Part shown: positions 50,910 through 60,600 of the stretch, piece after piece
Layout of the letters: each line of letters begins with the position of its first letter
Position numbering within the stretch: position 1 is the stretch's first letter
NCBI GenBank assembly: GCA_902788345.1
Contig: CADAJP010000004.1
Location: 62,001 to 126,000 of the forward strand
DNA length: 64,000 bases
Reading direction: 5' to 3'
Origin: an uncultured bacterium
GTDB taxonomy: Bacteria; Cyanobacteriota; Vampirovibrionia; Gastranaerophilales; Gastranaerophilaceae
Translations under genes and position numbers: made by a program
Notes under the pieces: generated by a model
Told to the model about the DNA's origin: nothing
The model's input: only the letters and a program-made list of their open reading frames with translations
Databases searched by the model: none

Positions 50910-52963
50910 GCAACTTTTCTTCTGCGAAGACCAACATTTCTGACAACACGTTTTTGGACAGTTACTCCGCTATCTTGACTATCAAACATTGCTGCTGCAC
51001 TGCTTAATGCTGAACCTAAGCCCATAAGAACTTGTGTTGTTGATTGTTTGCTTCCTTCTAATGCAACTCCGTTCATGAAGCCTTTGATTCCTTTTGTTGC
51101 TATCTGTCCGTTTTCTTTTATGAATTGGTTACTTATATCTTTTACACCATCTTTTGTTGCACTTTGTGCTGCTTCTGATAAACCATTTTGAACTTCTTTT
51201 TTTGCAACTTCTCTTGCAGAGGTTTTTGCACCCTGTTTAGTAACTTCTTTAGTAACTTCTTTTGTGGTTTGTTGTGCAGTCTGTTGTGCAGTTTGTTGTG
51301 CAGTCTGTTGTGCAGTTTGTTGTGCAGTCTGTTGTGCAGTCTGTTGTGCAGTCTGTTGTGCAGTTTGTTGTGCAGTCTGTTGTGCAGTTTGTTGTGCAGT
51401 TTGTTGTGCAGTCTGTTGTGCAGTTTGTTGTGCAGTTTGTTGTGCAGTTTCTTGTGCAGTTTGTTGTGCAGTCTGTTGTGCAGTCTGTTGTGCAGTTTCT
51501 TGTGCAGTTTCTTTAGCTGCTTCTGTTCCCGCTTGTCCTGCGGCTTTAGCTGCATCAGCTGCGGCAAGCATTTGTTTTGTATTTCCGACTGCGGTTGCAC
51601 CTGACATTAAAGCTACTCCGGCAGAGGTTAATGCTCCCATTATGTTACCCTGAGCTGCATATACTGCTGTTTTCCCGATATTTGCCGCACATACACCGTA
51701 GTTGCCAGCTGCTTCAGCAATAGTTCCGGCTGTTTCCAATGCAATGCCGGCTGCTACTGTTGGAGGCCAACCTGTTTTGCTCATAATCATACCGGTATAT
51801 TTTGCAACTGTACCTCCTAATGCAATTTTTGAAGATACATCATTTATACCTTCCATCAAATCAAGAAAATCATTTGATTCTGCCTGATTTTGCTGAATTT
51901 GTTGTTGGGAAGCATTCACGCTTTTAATATATGCTTTATTATCTTTTGTTAAAGTTTTAATGGTTTTTCCGTTAGCGGTTGTTAATTTGTGCATTGCAAC
52001 TGTAGATTTACCTATTTTTGCGGCATTTACTGTTGCTTTTGCTGATCTTGTTTGGATTTCACCTGATATTTCACCAATTTGTTGATCTACATTTTCTCCG
52101 CCTGCAGCACGGGTATTAGCGGCTTTTTCATTTAATGCTTCAATTTCCTGGTTTATTTGTTCTGTTTCTGCAGAAAGTTGCTCAACTTTAGCTTGTTCTT
52201 TCTGCATTGTTTTTATATTTTTTTCTATAGATTTTTGTGCACTGGCTTGCTGTTTTAATAATTTTGCTTCGGCACTTTTAATATTTTTTTCTTCATTTAC
52301 GGTTCTTCCGGACATGTCATTAACTTTTTCTGTCCCTTTTTGAGCAGCAGCAGCTCCGCCGTTAGCTTCTTTTGCTCCGCTTTCTGAAGCTTGTTGCATT
52401 TCGTCAGTGCTTCTTTCATCAGCCTTTTTATTTCCTTCAGAAACTTTATCTCCGTTGAGTTCGCTTTTTGTTTTAATTTCAGCTTCAACTTTGTTTAATT
52501 TTGCTTCAAATGGTGCTCTCAAAAAGAATGGGCAATCGCTGTCTATTGCTTCTTTAATCTCTTGTCTGAGTGACAGTAATTCTGCTTCTGAATAAGTTGA
52601 TAGATTATCAAAATCTACACTTGAAATATCAACAATATTTGTATTTTTAGATGAACTTGCTTCTGTTGTATGAGCTTTTGTTGTATGTTTTGTTTCTGTT
52701 GTATTTTTAACATCATCAATGGATGCATTTGTGTTTGCTCTTACCACACCTGAAGCTGCAGCTGCTCTTTGAGTGCTCATTGTCGGTTGAGCTGCAGAAG
52801 CTTTTGCATTGTTATTACTTACAAGGTTGAAAATAGAACCGTCTTTAGTCATTTCAGGACGGACTGTTTTTTGGGTTCTTACACCCTTTCCATTTTGCAT
52901 CGACTTCAGAAGTTTCTGAAGTTGTTGTGCGTTATTAACATTTCCGTCAAATCCGACTGGCAT
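50906..52963 (-). CDS. Large low-complexity hypothetical protein with TAQQ repeats
   Basis: A 685-aa protein. Residues 1-120 are polar and Ala/Thr-rich. Residues about 230-370 form a coiled coil (KEQAKVEQLSAETEQINQEI). Residues about 395-470 are a hydrophobic Gly/Ala-rich region (GGTVAKYTGMIMSKTGW; GALTSAGVALMSGATAVG). A run of about 80 residues of (T-A-Q-Q/E)n follows, then a Lys/Val-rich end with VVRNVGLRRRKV. The coiled-coil plus hydrophobic layout resembles secreted pore or translocator proteins, but no family is recognised and there is no signal peptide. It has AAGAGAGAGA upstream of the ATG. Confidence 0.7.
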   Translation of the reverse strand: MPVGFDGNVNNAQQLQKLLKSMQNGKGVRTQKTVRPEMTKDGSIFNLVSNNNAKASAAQPTMSTQRAAAASGVVRANTNASIDDVKNTTETKHTTKAHTTEASSSKNTNIVDISSVDFDNLSTYSEAELLSLRQEIKEAIDSDCPFFLRAPFEAKLNKVEAEIKTKSELNGDKVSEGNKKADERSTDEMQQASESGAKEANGGAAAAQKGTEKVNDMSGRTVNEEKNIKSAEAKLLKQQASAQKSIEKNIKTMQKEQAKVEQLSAETEQINQEIEALNEKAANTRAAGGENVDQQIGEISGEIQTRSAKATVNAAKIGKSTVAMHKLTTANGKTIKTLTKDNKAYIKSVNASQQQIQQNQAESNDFLDLMEGINDVSSKIALGGTVAKYTGMIMSKTGWPPTVAAGIALETAGTIAEAAGNYGVCAANIGKTAVYAAQGNIMGALTSAGVALMSGATAVGNTKQMLAAADAAKAAGQAGTEAAKETAQETAQQTAQQTAQQTAQETAQQTAQQTAQQTAQQTAQQTAQQTAQQTAQQTAQQTAQQTAQQTAQQTAQQTAQQTAQQTTKEVTKEVTKQGAKTSAREVAKKEVQNGLSEAAQSATKDGVKDISNQFIKENGQIATKGIKGFMNGVALEGSKQSTTQVLMGLGSALSSAAAMFDSQDSGVTVQKRVVRNVGLRRRKVA
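51268..51507. repeat. Tandem array of 20 12-bp units
   Basis: Plus-strand unit TTTGTTGTGCAG or TCTGTTGTGCAG, 20 copies counted, with two variants having TTTC. It is in frame with the minus-strand gene and encodes (Q/E)-T-A-Q. Because the unit is a multiple of three, all plus-strand frames are also open across it. Confidence 0.95.
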
Positions 52964-53103
52964 GATATCTCTCTCTTGTTAATCTCTCTCATGTATATAA
53001 AAAATTCTTAAAATGCCTGATTTCAGAACTCTTAAAATCCTTTACAATTTGTTACAATATAAAAATATTAATTTAGGCTATAATCTAAAAAAGAGGATAT
53101 GTT

Positions 53104-53736
53104 ATGAAAAAGGGATTATTTATTACATTTGAGGGGGCAGATGGCTGCGGTAAAACTACTCAGCTCAATTTATTGAAAGATTATCTTGAAAAAAAAGGAT
53201 ATGAGGTTCTTGTTACAAGGGAACCGGGCGCAAAGGGTTTAGGTGAAAAAATAAGAGAAATTTTACTCGGTTATGAAGGTGAAGTTTCTGACAGATGTGA
53301 ATCATTTATGTTTTTGGCTGACAGGGCTCAACATGTAGATACGATTATAAAACCCGCAATAGAGTCAGGTAAAATCGTTCTTTGTGACAGGCACACGGAT
53401 AGTACGATTGCATATCAGGGATACGGAAGAGGAATTGACTTAGAAGAAATAAAAATGCTTAATAATCTTGCCGTAGGCTCAACTGTTCCTGATTTAACTT
53501 ATGTATTTGATGTTGATGTAGAAACATCAATGCAGCGCGTAGGGAGTTCAAAGGACAGAATGGAAAGTGCCGGAAAGGAATTTTTCAACAAAGTTCGTCT
53601 TGGTTATATTGAAATTGCGGACAGTGACCCTATAAGAGTGAAAGTTATAAATAGTGCCGATACTATTGAAAATGTGTTTAAAAAAGTTTCAAAATTATGT
53701 GATGACTTAATTGAATGTCATAATTTTGAATCATAA
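53104..53736 (+). CDS. tmk: Thymidylate kinase
   Basis: Phosphorylates dTMP to dTDP. The 210-aa protein has P-loop GADGCGKTT, TREPGAKGLGEKIREILL (DRX/REP region, with an extra residue compared with E. coli), DRHTDSTIAYQGYGRG (catalytic D-R plus LID) and FDVDVETSMQRV. It is a full-length enzyme. TATAAT at 53079-53084 and AAAGAGGAT give it its own promoter and ribosome site. It is followed by two acyltransferase genes on the same strand. Confidence 0.95.
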   Translation: MKKGLFITFEGADGCGKTTQLNLLKDYLEKKGYEVLVTREPGAKGLGEKIREILLGYEGEVSDRCESFMFLADRAQHVDTIIKPAIESGKIVLCDRHTDSTIAYQGYGRGIDLEEIKMLNNLAVGSTVPDLTYVFDVDVETSMQRVGSSKDRMESAGKEFFNKVRLGYIEIADSDPIRVKVINSADTIENVFKKVSKLCDDLIECHNFES

Positions 53737-53779
53737 AGATTTTTAATGTATAATTAACTGTGATTAGGAGATAAATATA

Positions 53780-54463
53780 ATGGCAAAAACCCAAACAGAA
53801 TATTCTACCCGTAAGGCTTCTCAGTTCAATTGGTTCCGTACAATGTGGCAGTATATTGTGTGTAAAGGCATATATATGCTGAGGTTGAAATTAATATACC
53901 GAATAGAAGTTCATGGGAAAGAAAATATACCAAAAAATAACAGATATTTAGTTTGTCCAAACCATCTTTCAACTTTGGATCCGCCTATGATGGTAGGTGT
54001 ATGGCCAAGGAGTGTTTCTTTTATGGCAAAAAAAGAATTGTTTGATATTCCGTTATTAAGATGGTGGTTGGATTGGCTTGGTGCGTTTGCCGTTGACAGA
54101 GAAAAATTAAGCCCGTCAACAGTTAAAACTGTAGAAGCAATATATGATTCAAAATGGGTTATGGGTATATTCCCTCAGGGAACACGCGGGATTCCGGGTG
54201 AAATAAAGGGTGTAACAAAAGGTTTTGCCGGTCTTGCAAGATTGACAAAATGCGATATTCTTCCTGTCGGTATAATTGGTTCTAATGAGGCAAAATGGAT
54301 GCCTTTTAGCGGTAAAATTATCATAAATATCGGGAAAATAATTCCGTATGATAAAAATCCTGAAGTAGTAAAAGAAAAATGGATAAAGCAAATTCAGGAG
54401 CTTACAGGATTTAATTATGTTTACAGCGAAGAAAATGAAGAAACAGAAGGAGCGGTAAAATGA
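53780..54463 (+). CDS. plsC: 1-acyl-sn-glycerol-3-phosphate acyltransferase (copy 1)
   Basis: A 227-aa PlsC-family enzyme that makes phosphatidic acid at the membrane. Motif I is NHLSTLDPPMM (H-x4-D), motif III FPQGTRGIPGE, and motif IV LPVGIIG. A hydrophobic N-terminal segment (WFRTMWQYIVCKGIYMLRL) would anchor it. It is a tandem paralogue of the next gene, with a 4-base ATGA overlap. Both copies are complete, so they may differ in acyl preference. Confidence 0.93.
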   Translation: MAKTQTEYSTRKASQFNWFRTMWQYIVCKGIYMLRLKLIYRIEVHGKENIPKNNRYLVCPNHLSTLDPPMMVGVWPRSVSFMAKKELFDIPLLRWWLDWLGAFAVDREKLSPSTVKTVEAIYDSKWVMGIFPQGTRGIPGEIKGVTKGFAGLARLTKCDILPVGIIGSNEAKWMPFSGKIIINIGKIIPYDKNPEVVKEKWIKQIQELTGFNYVYSEENEETEGAVK

Positions 54464-55179
54464 AAAAAGAACTCCGAAACTTTAACAGACGTTTTGCTAA
54501 AGAATACAATTGGTTCAGAACACTTTTTTATATGTCATTTTTATACATAGTGGTATATGGTATTTATAATTTATACTATGATTATAAGATTATTGGCAGG
54601 GAAAATTTACCGTCTAAAAAAGCTCGAAAGGGTAAGTATATATATGCCGCAAATCATGTTTCTCAATTTGATCCGCCTATGGTTGTAATGGCAGCACATT
54701 GTCCTATTGCATTTATGGCAAAAAAAGAATTGTTTGAGCCTGACTGTAAAATTAATTGGCTTGTAAAAAGGCTGGGTGCTTTTGCGGTTGACAGAACAAA
54801 GCCTGAAATTGCTACATTTAAAACAGTAAAAGATATTCTTGGAACATCCTGGTCTTTAGGTATTTTCCCGCAGGGCGGAACTCGTCCTTACGGGAAATTA
54901 GAAGGTATTAAAAAAGGCTTTGCGGAAATTGCAAAAGTTGCTAAAGCTGATATTGTTCCGGTTGCCATTGCAGAGTGGTCGGGATACTTAAAACCGTTTT
55001 CTTTTAAAAGAGAGCATGTTGTTATAAAAGTTGGTAAACCTATATCTTATCAGCTTCCTGCAGAAGAAATTATTTATCAGTGGGCACAGCAAATATCTGA
55101 AATGGCTGACTATGAAAACTGTGTTCCGAAGCCTGAAATATCAGGTCAAGAAAAAGAAACTGCAAATGTTGAAAATTAA
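54460..55179 (+). CDS. plsC: 1-acyl-sn-glycerol-3-phosphate acyltransferase (copy 2)
   Basis: A 239-aa paralogue of the previous gene. Motif I is NHVSQFDPPMV, and motif III reads FPQGGTRPYGKL with one extra glycine in the E/Q-G-T-R core. The N-terminal segment LFYMSFLYIVVYGIYNLYY is a membrane anchor. The extra glycine lies next to the arginine that binds the phosphate, so its activity may differ from copy 1. It is coupled to copy 1 by the ATGA overlap. Confidence 0.9.
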   Translation: MKKELRNFNRRFAKEYNWFRTLFYMSFLYIVVYGIYNLYYDYKIIGRENLPSKKARKGKYIYAANHVSQFDPPMVVMAAHCPIAFMAKKELFEPDCKINWLVKRLGAFAVDRTKPEIATFKTVKDILGTSWSLGIFPQGGTRPYGKLEGIKKGFAEIAKVAKADIVPVAIAEWSGYLKPFSFKREHVVIKVGKPISYQLPAEEIIYQWAQQISEMADYENCVPKPEISGQEKETANVEN

Positions 55180-55191
55180 AAATCCATATAC

Positions 55192-55220
55192 TTGTTCTTA
55201 ATAAAAAAATGATGTATAAT
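55192..55220 (+). promoter_or_regulatory. Promoter of the aquaporin gene
   Basis: TTGTTC (55192-55197), a 17-base spacer and TATAAT (55215-55220), 54 bases before the ATG. Confidence 0.7.
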
Positions 55221-55273
55221 CACTTCGGGTGGTTATACCTTATGGTCATTATTTTATTTTAAAGGAGGGTTTT

Positions 55274-55912
55274 ATGGCAGAAAACTTTAAAAAGTATTTT
55301 GTAGAACTTATTGGAACGTTCTTTTTAGTATTTGTAGTTGGTGCAACTGCTGCGTGGGGAACAGAATCAACAATTGCTCCTATTGCGATTGGTTTTACTT
55401 TGATGGTTATGGTTTACGCAGGCGGTTATATTTCAGGCGGACATTATAACCCTGCAGTATCATTTGCGGCTGCAATAAGAGGTGCTTTAGAGTGGAAACA
55501 ATTTATTCCATACATAATTGCTCAAATTTTAGGCGGTGTTCTTGCAGGTTTTACAATTGTTGCGATGGCAGGCGGTCTTGAAGCTCCCGTAAAAGAATCA
55601 TACAACTTTGTAAATATCTTTGTTGCTGAATTTATTGCAACATTTGCTCTATGCTATGTTGTTTTGCATACTGCAACTTCTAAAAAGACAGAAGGCAATT
55701 CATATTACGGCTTGGCCATCGGTTCTACGGTAACAGCTATGGCTTTTGCTGTAGGCGGAATTTGTCTTGGCGCATTCAATCCGGCAGTTGCGATTTCTAC
55801 AATTGTTTTGGGTAATGTTTGCTGTCCTTGTCTTGCATTAGGTACTGCAGGGGTTAACCTTGCGGCAGGTTTATGTGCAGGTTTTGCATATAAATTCCTC
55901 TCTCAAGACTAA
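55274..55912 (+). CDS. MIP-family channel (aquaporin-like)
   Basis: A 212-aa six-helix channel with two NPA loops: HYNPAVSFAAAIRG (N59-P60-A61) and GAFNPAVAIST (N169-P170-A171). In classical aquaporins and glycerol channels the second NPA is followed by Arg, which forms the selectivity filter; here it is Val172. The channel may therefore pass something other than water. ATG 55274 is chosen because AAAGGAGGG lies 4-12 bases upstream; the 15-codon upstream extension starts at the -10/transcript start region. A terminator follows. Confidence 0.9.
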   Translation: MAENFKKYFVELIGTFFLVFVVGATAAWGTESTIAPIAIGFTLMVMVYAGGYISGGHYNPAVSFAAAIRGALEWKQFIPYIIAQILGGVLAGFTIVAMAGGLEAPVKESYNFVNIFVAEFIATFALCYVVLHTATSKKTEGNSYYGLAIGSTVTAMAFAVGGICLGAFNPAVAISTIVLGNVCCPCLALGTAGVNLAAGLCAGFAYKFLSQD

Positions 55913-55932
55913 TAAAAATTATCTTTAAACAG

Positions 55933-55973
55933 ATAAGGGTGCAGAATTTTTTAATTTTGCACCCTTATTTTAT
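55933..55973. terminator. Bidirectional terminator after the aquaporin gene
   Basis: ATAAGGGTGCA (55933-55943) pairs with TGCACCCTTAT (55958-55968), followed by T residues. Its right arm overlaps the stop codon of the convergent Fe-S protein gene. Confidence 0.85.
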
Positions 55974-57053
55974 TTCTGCTTTAGATAAAAATTCCAATAG
56001 TGAAACAACTTTTGTTTTTTTGTTCTTTGTAATCTTTAAAGCCTGTTTTAATCCCAAAATACAAGATGGGCATGTTGTTATCACGTAGTCTGCATTTGTT
56101 TTTGCAATATTTATCCCTTTTGATTTCATAAGTTCCTTTGATAATTTAGGATTTTTAATTGCAAATGTGCCGGCAAAACCGCAGCAATCGTCATAATTTT
56201 CCATTTCAACATATTGTGCGTTTTGGCAATTATCAATAATCTTTTTAAAAAAGTCGTCATTTTTTAAGTGGCATGGCTTGTGAAAAGTTACGGTTACAGG
56301 CTTTTCGAAATGAAATTCTATTTGCGAATCCGCTATAATATCGCCCCAATTTAGGAGTTTTTCAGTATCAATTCCGGCATTAAAGAATTTGTTATATGAG
56401 TGTAAAACACTTTGGCAGCTTGCACAATCGGTAACAAGATAATCATATTCGCATTTGAGTTTTTTGATATTATATTGTGCACATTCTTCAAATCTTTTAA
56501 TATTCCCTTCCGATAAAAATGGCATACCGCAGCATTCAAAATTCTGTTCGGTAATATTTATCGGAGTGTTTTTGAAAATTTTATTCAGGTATATATCGGT
56601 TTGCGGAAAAACTTCATTGACGCATCCTTTAAAATACATAATATTTTTTGCTTTTTCGTACGACTTTCTTTCTTTTCTAAAGATTCTGCTGAATAATTTT
56701 CCGATTTTTATTGCAGTTGAAAATATCAATTTGCTTTGCAGTAAAAATATAATTTTGCCTGCAAGGTTCTTATTCATGTATTCAGATTTTGCACAGGTAA
56801 GGATTTCTGTTGCTTTAATTTCTGCAGGACAAAAGTTGTCGCATTTTTCACATTTCAGACACATATCAAGATATTTGTTGATGTTTTTGGATAGTTTAAG
56901 TTCTTTATTAACTACTCCGTGAAGCATAACAAATTTGCCTCTGCTTACGGAACATTCATTTTTGGTTATTTTAAATATCGGACAGACACTTTGGCACAGT
57001 CCGCATTTAGAACATTTGCTGATTTCTTTTTTATAATCTTCTAAAGTTTTCAT
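55965..57053 (-). CDS. GlcF/HdrD-like Fe-S oxidoreductase subunit
   Basis: A 362-aa soluble protein. Two 4Fe-4S sites occur near the N terminus (CSKCGLCQSVCPI ... and CLKCEKCDNFCP), followed by two CCG cysteine-rich domains (CCGMPF and the pair HKPCHLKN ... CCGFAGTF with CPSC). This is the build of glycolate oxidase subunit GlcF and lactate-oxidase LldE/HdrD relatives. The flavin partner (GlcD) is not in this window. The ATG has TTATTATG with little Shine-Dalgarno. It may be co-transcribed with tag 15 bases upstream. Confidence 0.88.
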   Translation of the reverse strand: MKTLEDYKKEISKCSKCGLCQSVCPIFKITKNECSVSRGKFVMLHGVVNKELKLSKNINKYLDMCLKCEKCDNFCPAEIKATEILTCAKSEYMNKNLAGKIIFLLQSKLIFSTAIKIGKLFSRIFRKERKSYEKAKNIMYFKGCVNEVFPQTDIYLNKIFKNTPINITEQNFECCGMPFLSEGNIKRFEECAQYNIKKLKCEYDYLVTDCASCQSVLHSYNKFFNAGIDTEKLLNWGDIIADSQIEFHFEKPVTVTFHKPCHLKNDDFFKKIIDNCQNAQYVEMENYDDCCGFAGTFAIKNPKLSKELMKSKGINIAKTNADYVITTCPSCILGLKQALKITKNKKTKVVSLLEFLSKAEIK

Positions 57054-57068
57054 AATAAGATAATAGCA

Positions 57069-57611
57069 TTAATACTTAAAACAATCTGTTTGGTGGTCAT
57101 CTACTATTCCGACAGCCTGAAGGTATGAATATATTATGACAGTTCCGACATACTTCATTCCTCTTTTTTTCAGGTCTTTTGAAATTTCATCAGATAAAGG
57201 AGTTGAGACTGGAAGTTTGTCATTTTTGTTTTTAATTATTTTGCCATCAGTAAAGCCCCAGATATATTTTGAAAAACTTCCAAATTCCTTTTGTATTTCT
57301 ATGAAAATTTTTGCATTGAGTATTGCAGAATTGATTTTGCTTTTGCTTCTGATAATTTTTTCATTTTGGAGAAGTTCGTTTATTTTGTTTTCATTGTATG
57401 AAGCGACTTTTTTTACATCAAAATTGTCAAAGGCTTTTCTAAACGCTTCTCTTTTTTTCAGAACGGTAATCCATGATAATCCGGCCTGAAAACACTCAAG
57501 AATAAGTAGTTCAAATAATTCGCGGTCATCATGTTTTGGAACACCCCATTCTTCATCGTGGTATTTTTTGTAAATTTCTGATTTTTCGTCAACCCAAAAA
57601 CATCTTTTCAT
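57069..57611 (-). CDS. tag: DNA-3-methyladenine glycosylase I
   Basis: A 180-aa base-excision enzyme that removes 3-methyladenine. It has RCFW with zinc ligand C4, H18 in YHDEEWG, the catalytic/recognition region LLILECFQAGLSWITVLKKREAF, and the last zinc ligands H173 and C177 in DDHQTDCFKY. All four zinc ligands are visible. No strong Shine-Dalgarno site is seen. It precedes the Fe-S gene on the same strand. Confidence 0.95.
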   Translation of the reverse strand: MKRCFWVDEKSEIYKKYHDEEWGVPKHDDRELFELLILECFQAGLSWITVLKKREAFRKAFDNFDVKKVASYNENKINELLQNEKIIRSKSKINSAILNAKIFIEIQKEFGSFSKYIWGFTDGKIIKNKNDKLPVSTPLSDEISKDLKKRGMKYVGTVIIYSYLQAVGIVDDHQTDCFKY

Positions 57612-57693
57612 AAAATTATGATAACAAAATTTATAAATTTGTTCAATTTTTTGTATTTCTATTGTATAATTTTGCTATAAATACGGGGGAAAA

Positions 57694-60600
57694 ATGAAAA
57701 ATTATAATAAGGATTTATGTGTATTAGCATTAGTAATGATATTGAGTGTCGGCAACGGTGTATTTGCACAGGATAACAGCTCTGAAGATGCATCTGTAAA
57801 CAGTGCCGAAGTTCAGCAAAAAATTAAGGCAAATAAAAGTACTATATCAAAAGCAAAAACCTTAATGGACAGCAAGGATTATGCCGAAGCAATAAATTAT
57901 CTTACAGGTTATATAAATTCAAAAGACCGCAATTATGAGGTTTATAAACTTCGCGGTGATGCATATTACGCATTAAGACGTTATGATTTGGCTCAAAAAG
58001 ATTATCAGACTGCTGTTGATATAAAATCAAGCGAAGATAAATTTTCAACAAATACAAAATATGTCAGTGCAATAATTCTGGGTGCGGATAAAAATGAGCA
58101 GCTCCAGAATACTGAACTGGGAAATCTTTATGCTGCATTGATGTATGCCCAAAAAGCACAGAATGACCCTGCTTATACATTGTCTTATGACAGTGCGGTA
58201 AAATACAATTCTCATATTTACTTGCCTGCTCAAAATAAAGCTGATATAAATAAAATCAATGCCCCTCAAAAATATGCAAAAATGCTTAACCCGACAGGTA
58301 TTGACCAGACTATTGCTTCTGCAATAAGTGATATTGAAAAAGGAGATTTCCATTCTTCTGTATTCAAAATACAAAATGTAATAAGTGAATATCCAAATTA
58401 TTACATGGGTTACTATTTGATGGGTGTTGCTCTTACAGGGCAAGATAAAGATGATGAAGCAATAAAATCTTTTGAAAAAGCTATATCATTGAACCCTTAT
58501 GATTTTGAAGCTTATGCAAGTTTAGGACAGATATACTACGCAAAAGCAGAAACAGAATTTTCAAAAGAGGATTCTAAAAAATCAGTTGAATATTTTACTA
58601 AGGCGCTTCAATATAACAAAAACTGCCCGACTTACTATTTCTATATCGGGTTAAATGAATTAAATTCAGCAGACTTCAATTCTGCAGTAAGAAACTTTAA
58701 TAGTGCTTTGAGAATCAATGATAAAGATTATAATAGTATGTATTATAAATCTATTGCAGAGTATATCAACGGAAATTATAACGAAGTAATTAAAGAAGCA
58801 TCAAAATTGATTTTAAGACATGTTTCAAATTACAATTCTGTACTGTATTTAAGAGCTTTGGCTTACAGTAAACTCGGGCAAACAGAGCTCGCTTTAGCAG
58901 ATTTGGATGCAATTGCGGATAATATTCATGATGTATTCAACTCTGATATAAAAGAAAACTCTCCAAAAGATCAGGTGCTTGTCGGTTATACGGATTATCT
59001 CGGCGGTAAGCTCGGACAGTCTGCAGGCAGTAGTATGCTGAATCCGATTATTAAAAAACTTGCATCAGTGCAGAGAGCAATAAAGCCTTATGAAAATATA
59101 ATTAATGCACAGAGTATAACACCTGAAGATTATAAAAAACTGGAGGTTTTATATACTTCAACAATACCGGCTCAGCTTGGAAACAGTACATTTGTAACAT
59201 CAGAGGATATTGATAATCAATATGATTTTATAAGAACAACATTCAGCGATCTCGGTATTACTTTTGTCCAAAAGCAGAACGGTACATATTTGATTTCAAG
59301 CATAAGTGATTATTACAAAAAATATGAGCCAAAAGTGAATGCAGCGGTAACTGCACCCTTGCAGGTAAATCCCAATTCAACAAGCATGGGTGAACCTGTT
59401 TATAAACCGGTAACACCGCAGATTGTAAATGAAAAAGATGTTCCTCAAATGGCACAAAGTGTTCCGACAAACAACCTGCTTCAGCCGGGAGAAACCTCTC
59501 TTGCGCAGATGCTTGCATCAAATACTTTGGCAAAAAGAGTGCAGGAAAATATAAAAACTCAGCAAAAAGCATATGCCGTACAAAGCAATATTCAAACTCC
59601 TGTTGCAACAGACAAAACAAGTGCAGAATTTAAACCGGAATTGCCCGATGGTGAACGAGTTAAATCTCAATCAGTTGCAACTTCTCAAGAACCTTATGTT
59701 GCTCCGGCTAAACAGTTGATAGATGATAAAAATTTGCAAAAGGTTAAAGGTATAATTGCTGAAGAAAAAAATATAGATATGCCAAAAACTGTTGATTCAA
59801 CAAAACCTGCTGATGTTACAAATCATGCCGATTCATCAAAAGGTACAATGGTGTTCAAGGCTGAAGAAATTAAACCGGCTGATACATTTAAAATTCATAA
59901 TGAGCCGGCTGTTGTGCAGGCTGATGTAAAGCCTCAACAAGCAGAAGTTGTAACATCAAAAGACGGCAATGTAAAAATCTCGGCAAAAGAGATAAAAAAA
60001 ACACCGGATGTGGTTGTAAAACATGTTCCGGCTGATTCTGAAGAAATATCAAAAATAAAAGAAGACGCAAAGAAAATTCAGGAAAATGCGCGCGATTTGA
60101 AATACACGGTTCCTGCTCAGGCTGAAGAAGTGAAAAATGCTTCTAAAACCAAAACAAGAGAAATTCAAAAACATGTTGCAAAGGTTAACCCTGTAAAAGA
60201 GTCAATAACTGCAAAAAATGTATATAGGGGTTTATCTTCCGTAAATTCCGAAAATGTTGATACCACCGGTAAAGAAGTCGTAGAACTTGATTTGAGTAGT
60301 TATGATGCGAATACATATTCAGGTAAGTTTTTTGAGGGTGACAGGTTAGGTTTTGGTGTGGGTGCAAAACCGGTTAATGATGCATTTGATAGTAGTCTTA
60401 AAACCGGACAGGAAGCTGTAAAAGATCTTCATTCTTCTTCTACTGCCGTAAAAAATGCAGCTGAAGAAGAATTAAAAAAGGTTAAATCTGATGTTGAAGA
60501 AGTAAAGTCTGTGCCGGCAACAAAAGTTGCACAGGTTGAAGAAGTTAAAAAAGATGCTGTCAAGCAATTACAAACTTCAAAACAGGAAATCTCTGAAGTA

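Noticed and set aside
51268-51507. CRISPR-like array
   Set aside because: The units are contiguous 12-bp repeats without spacers and are in frame in a protein gene.
51188-51653. Plus-strand ORFs of Leu/Cys/Ser or Val/Gln repeats opposite the 50906 gene
   Set aside because: They are open only because the 12-bp repeat contains no stop in any frame; no ribosome site or family resemblance.
55229-55273. 15-codon upstream extension of the aquaporin gene
   Set aside because: It starts at the predicted transcript start and has no ribosome site; AAAGGAGGG precedes ATG 55274.
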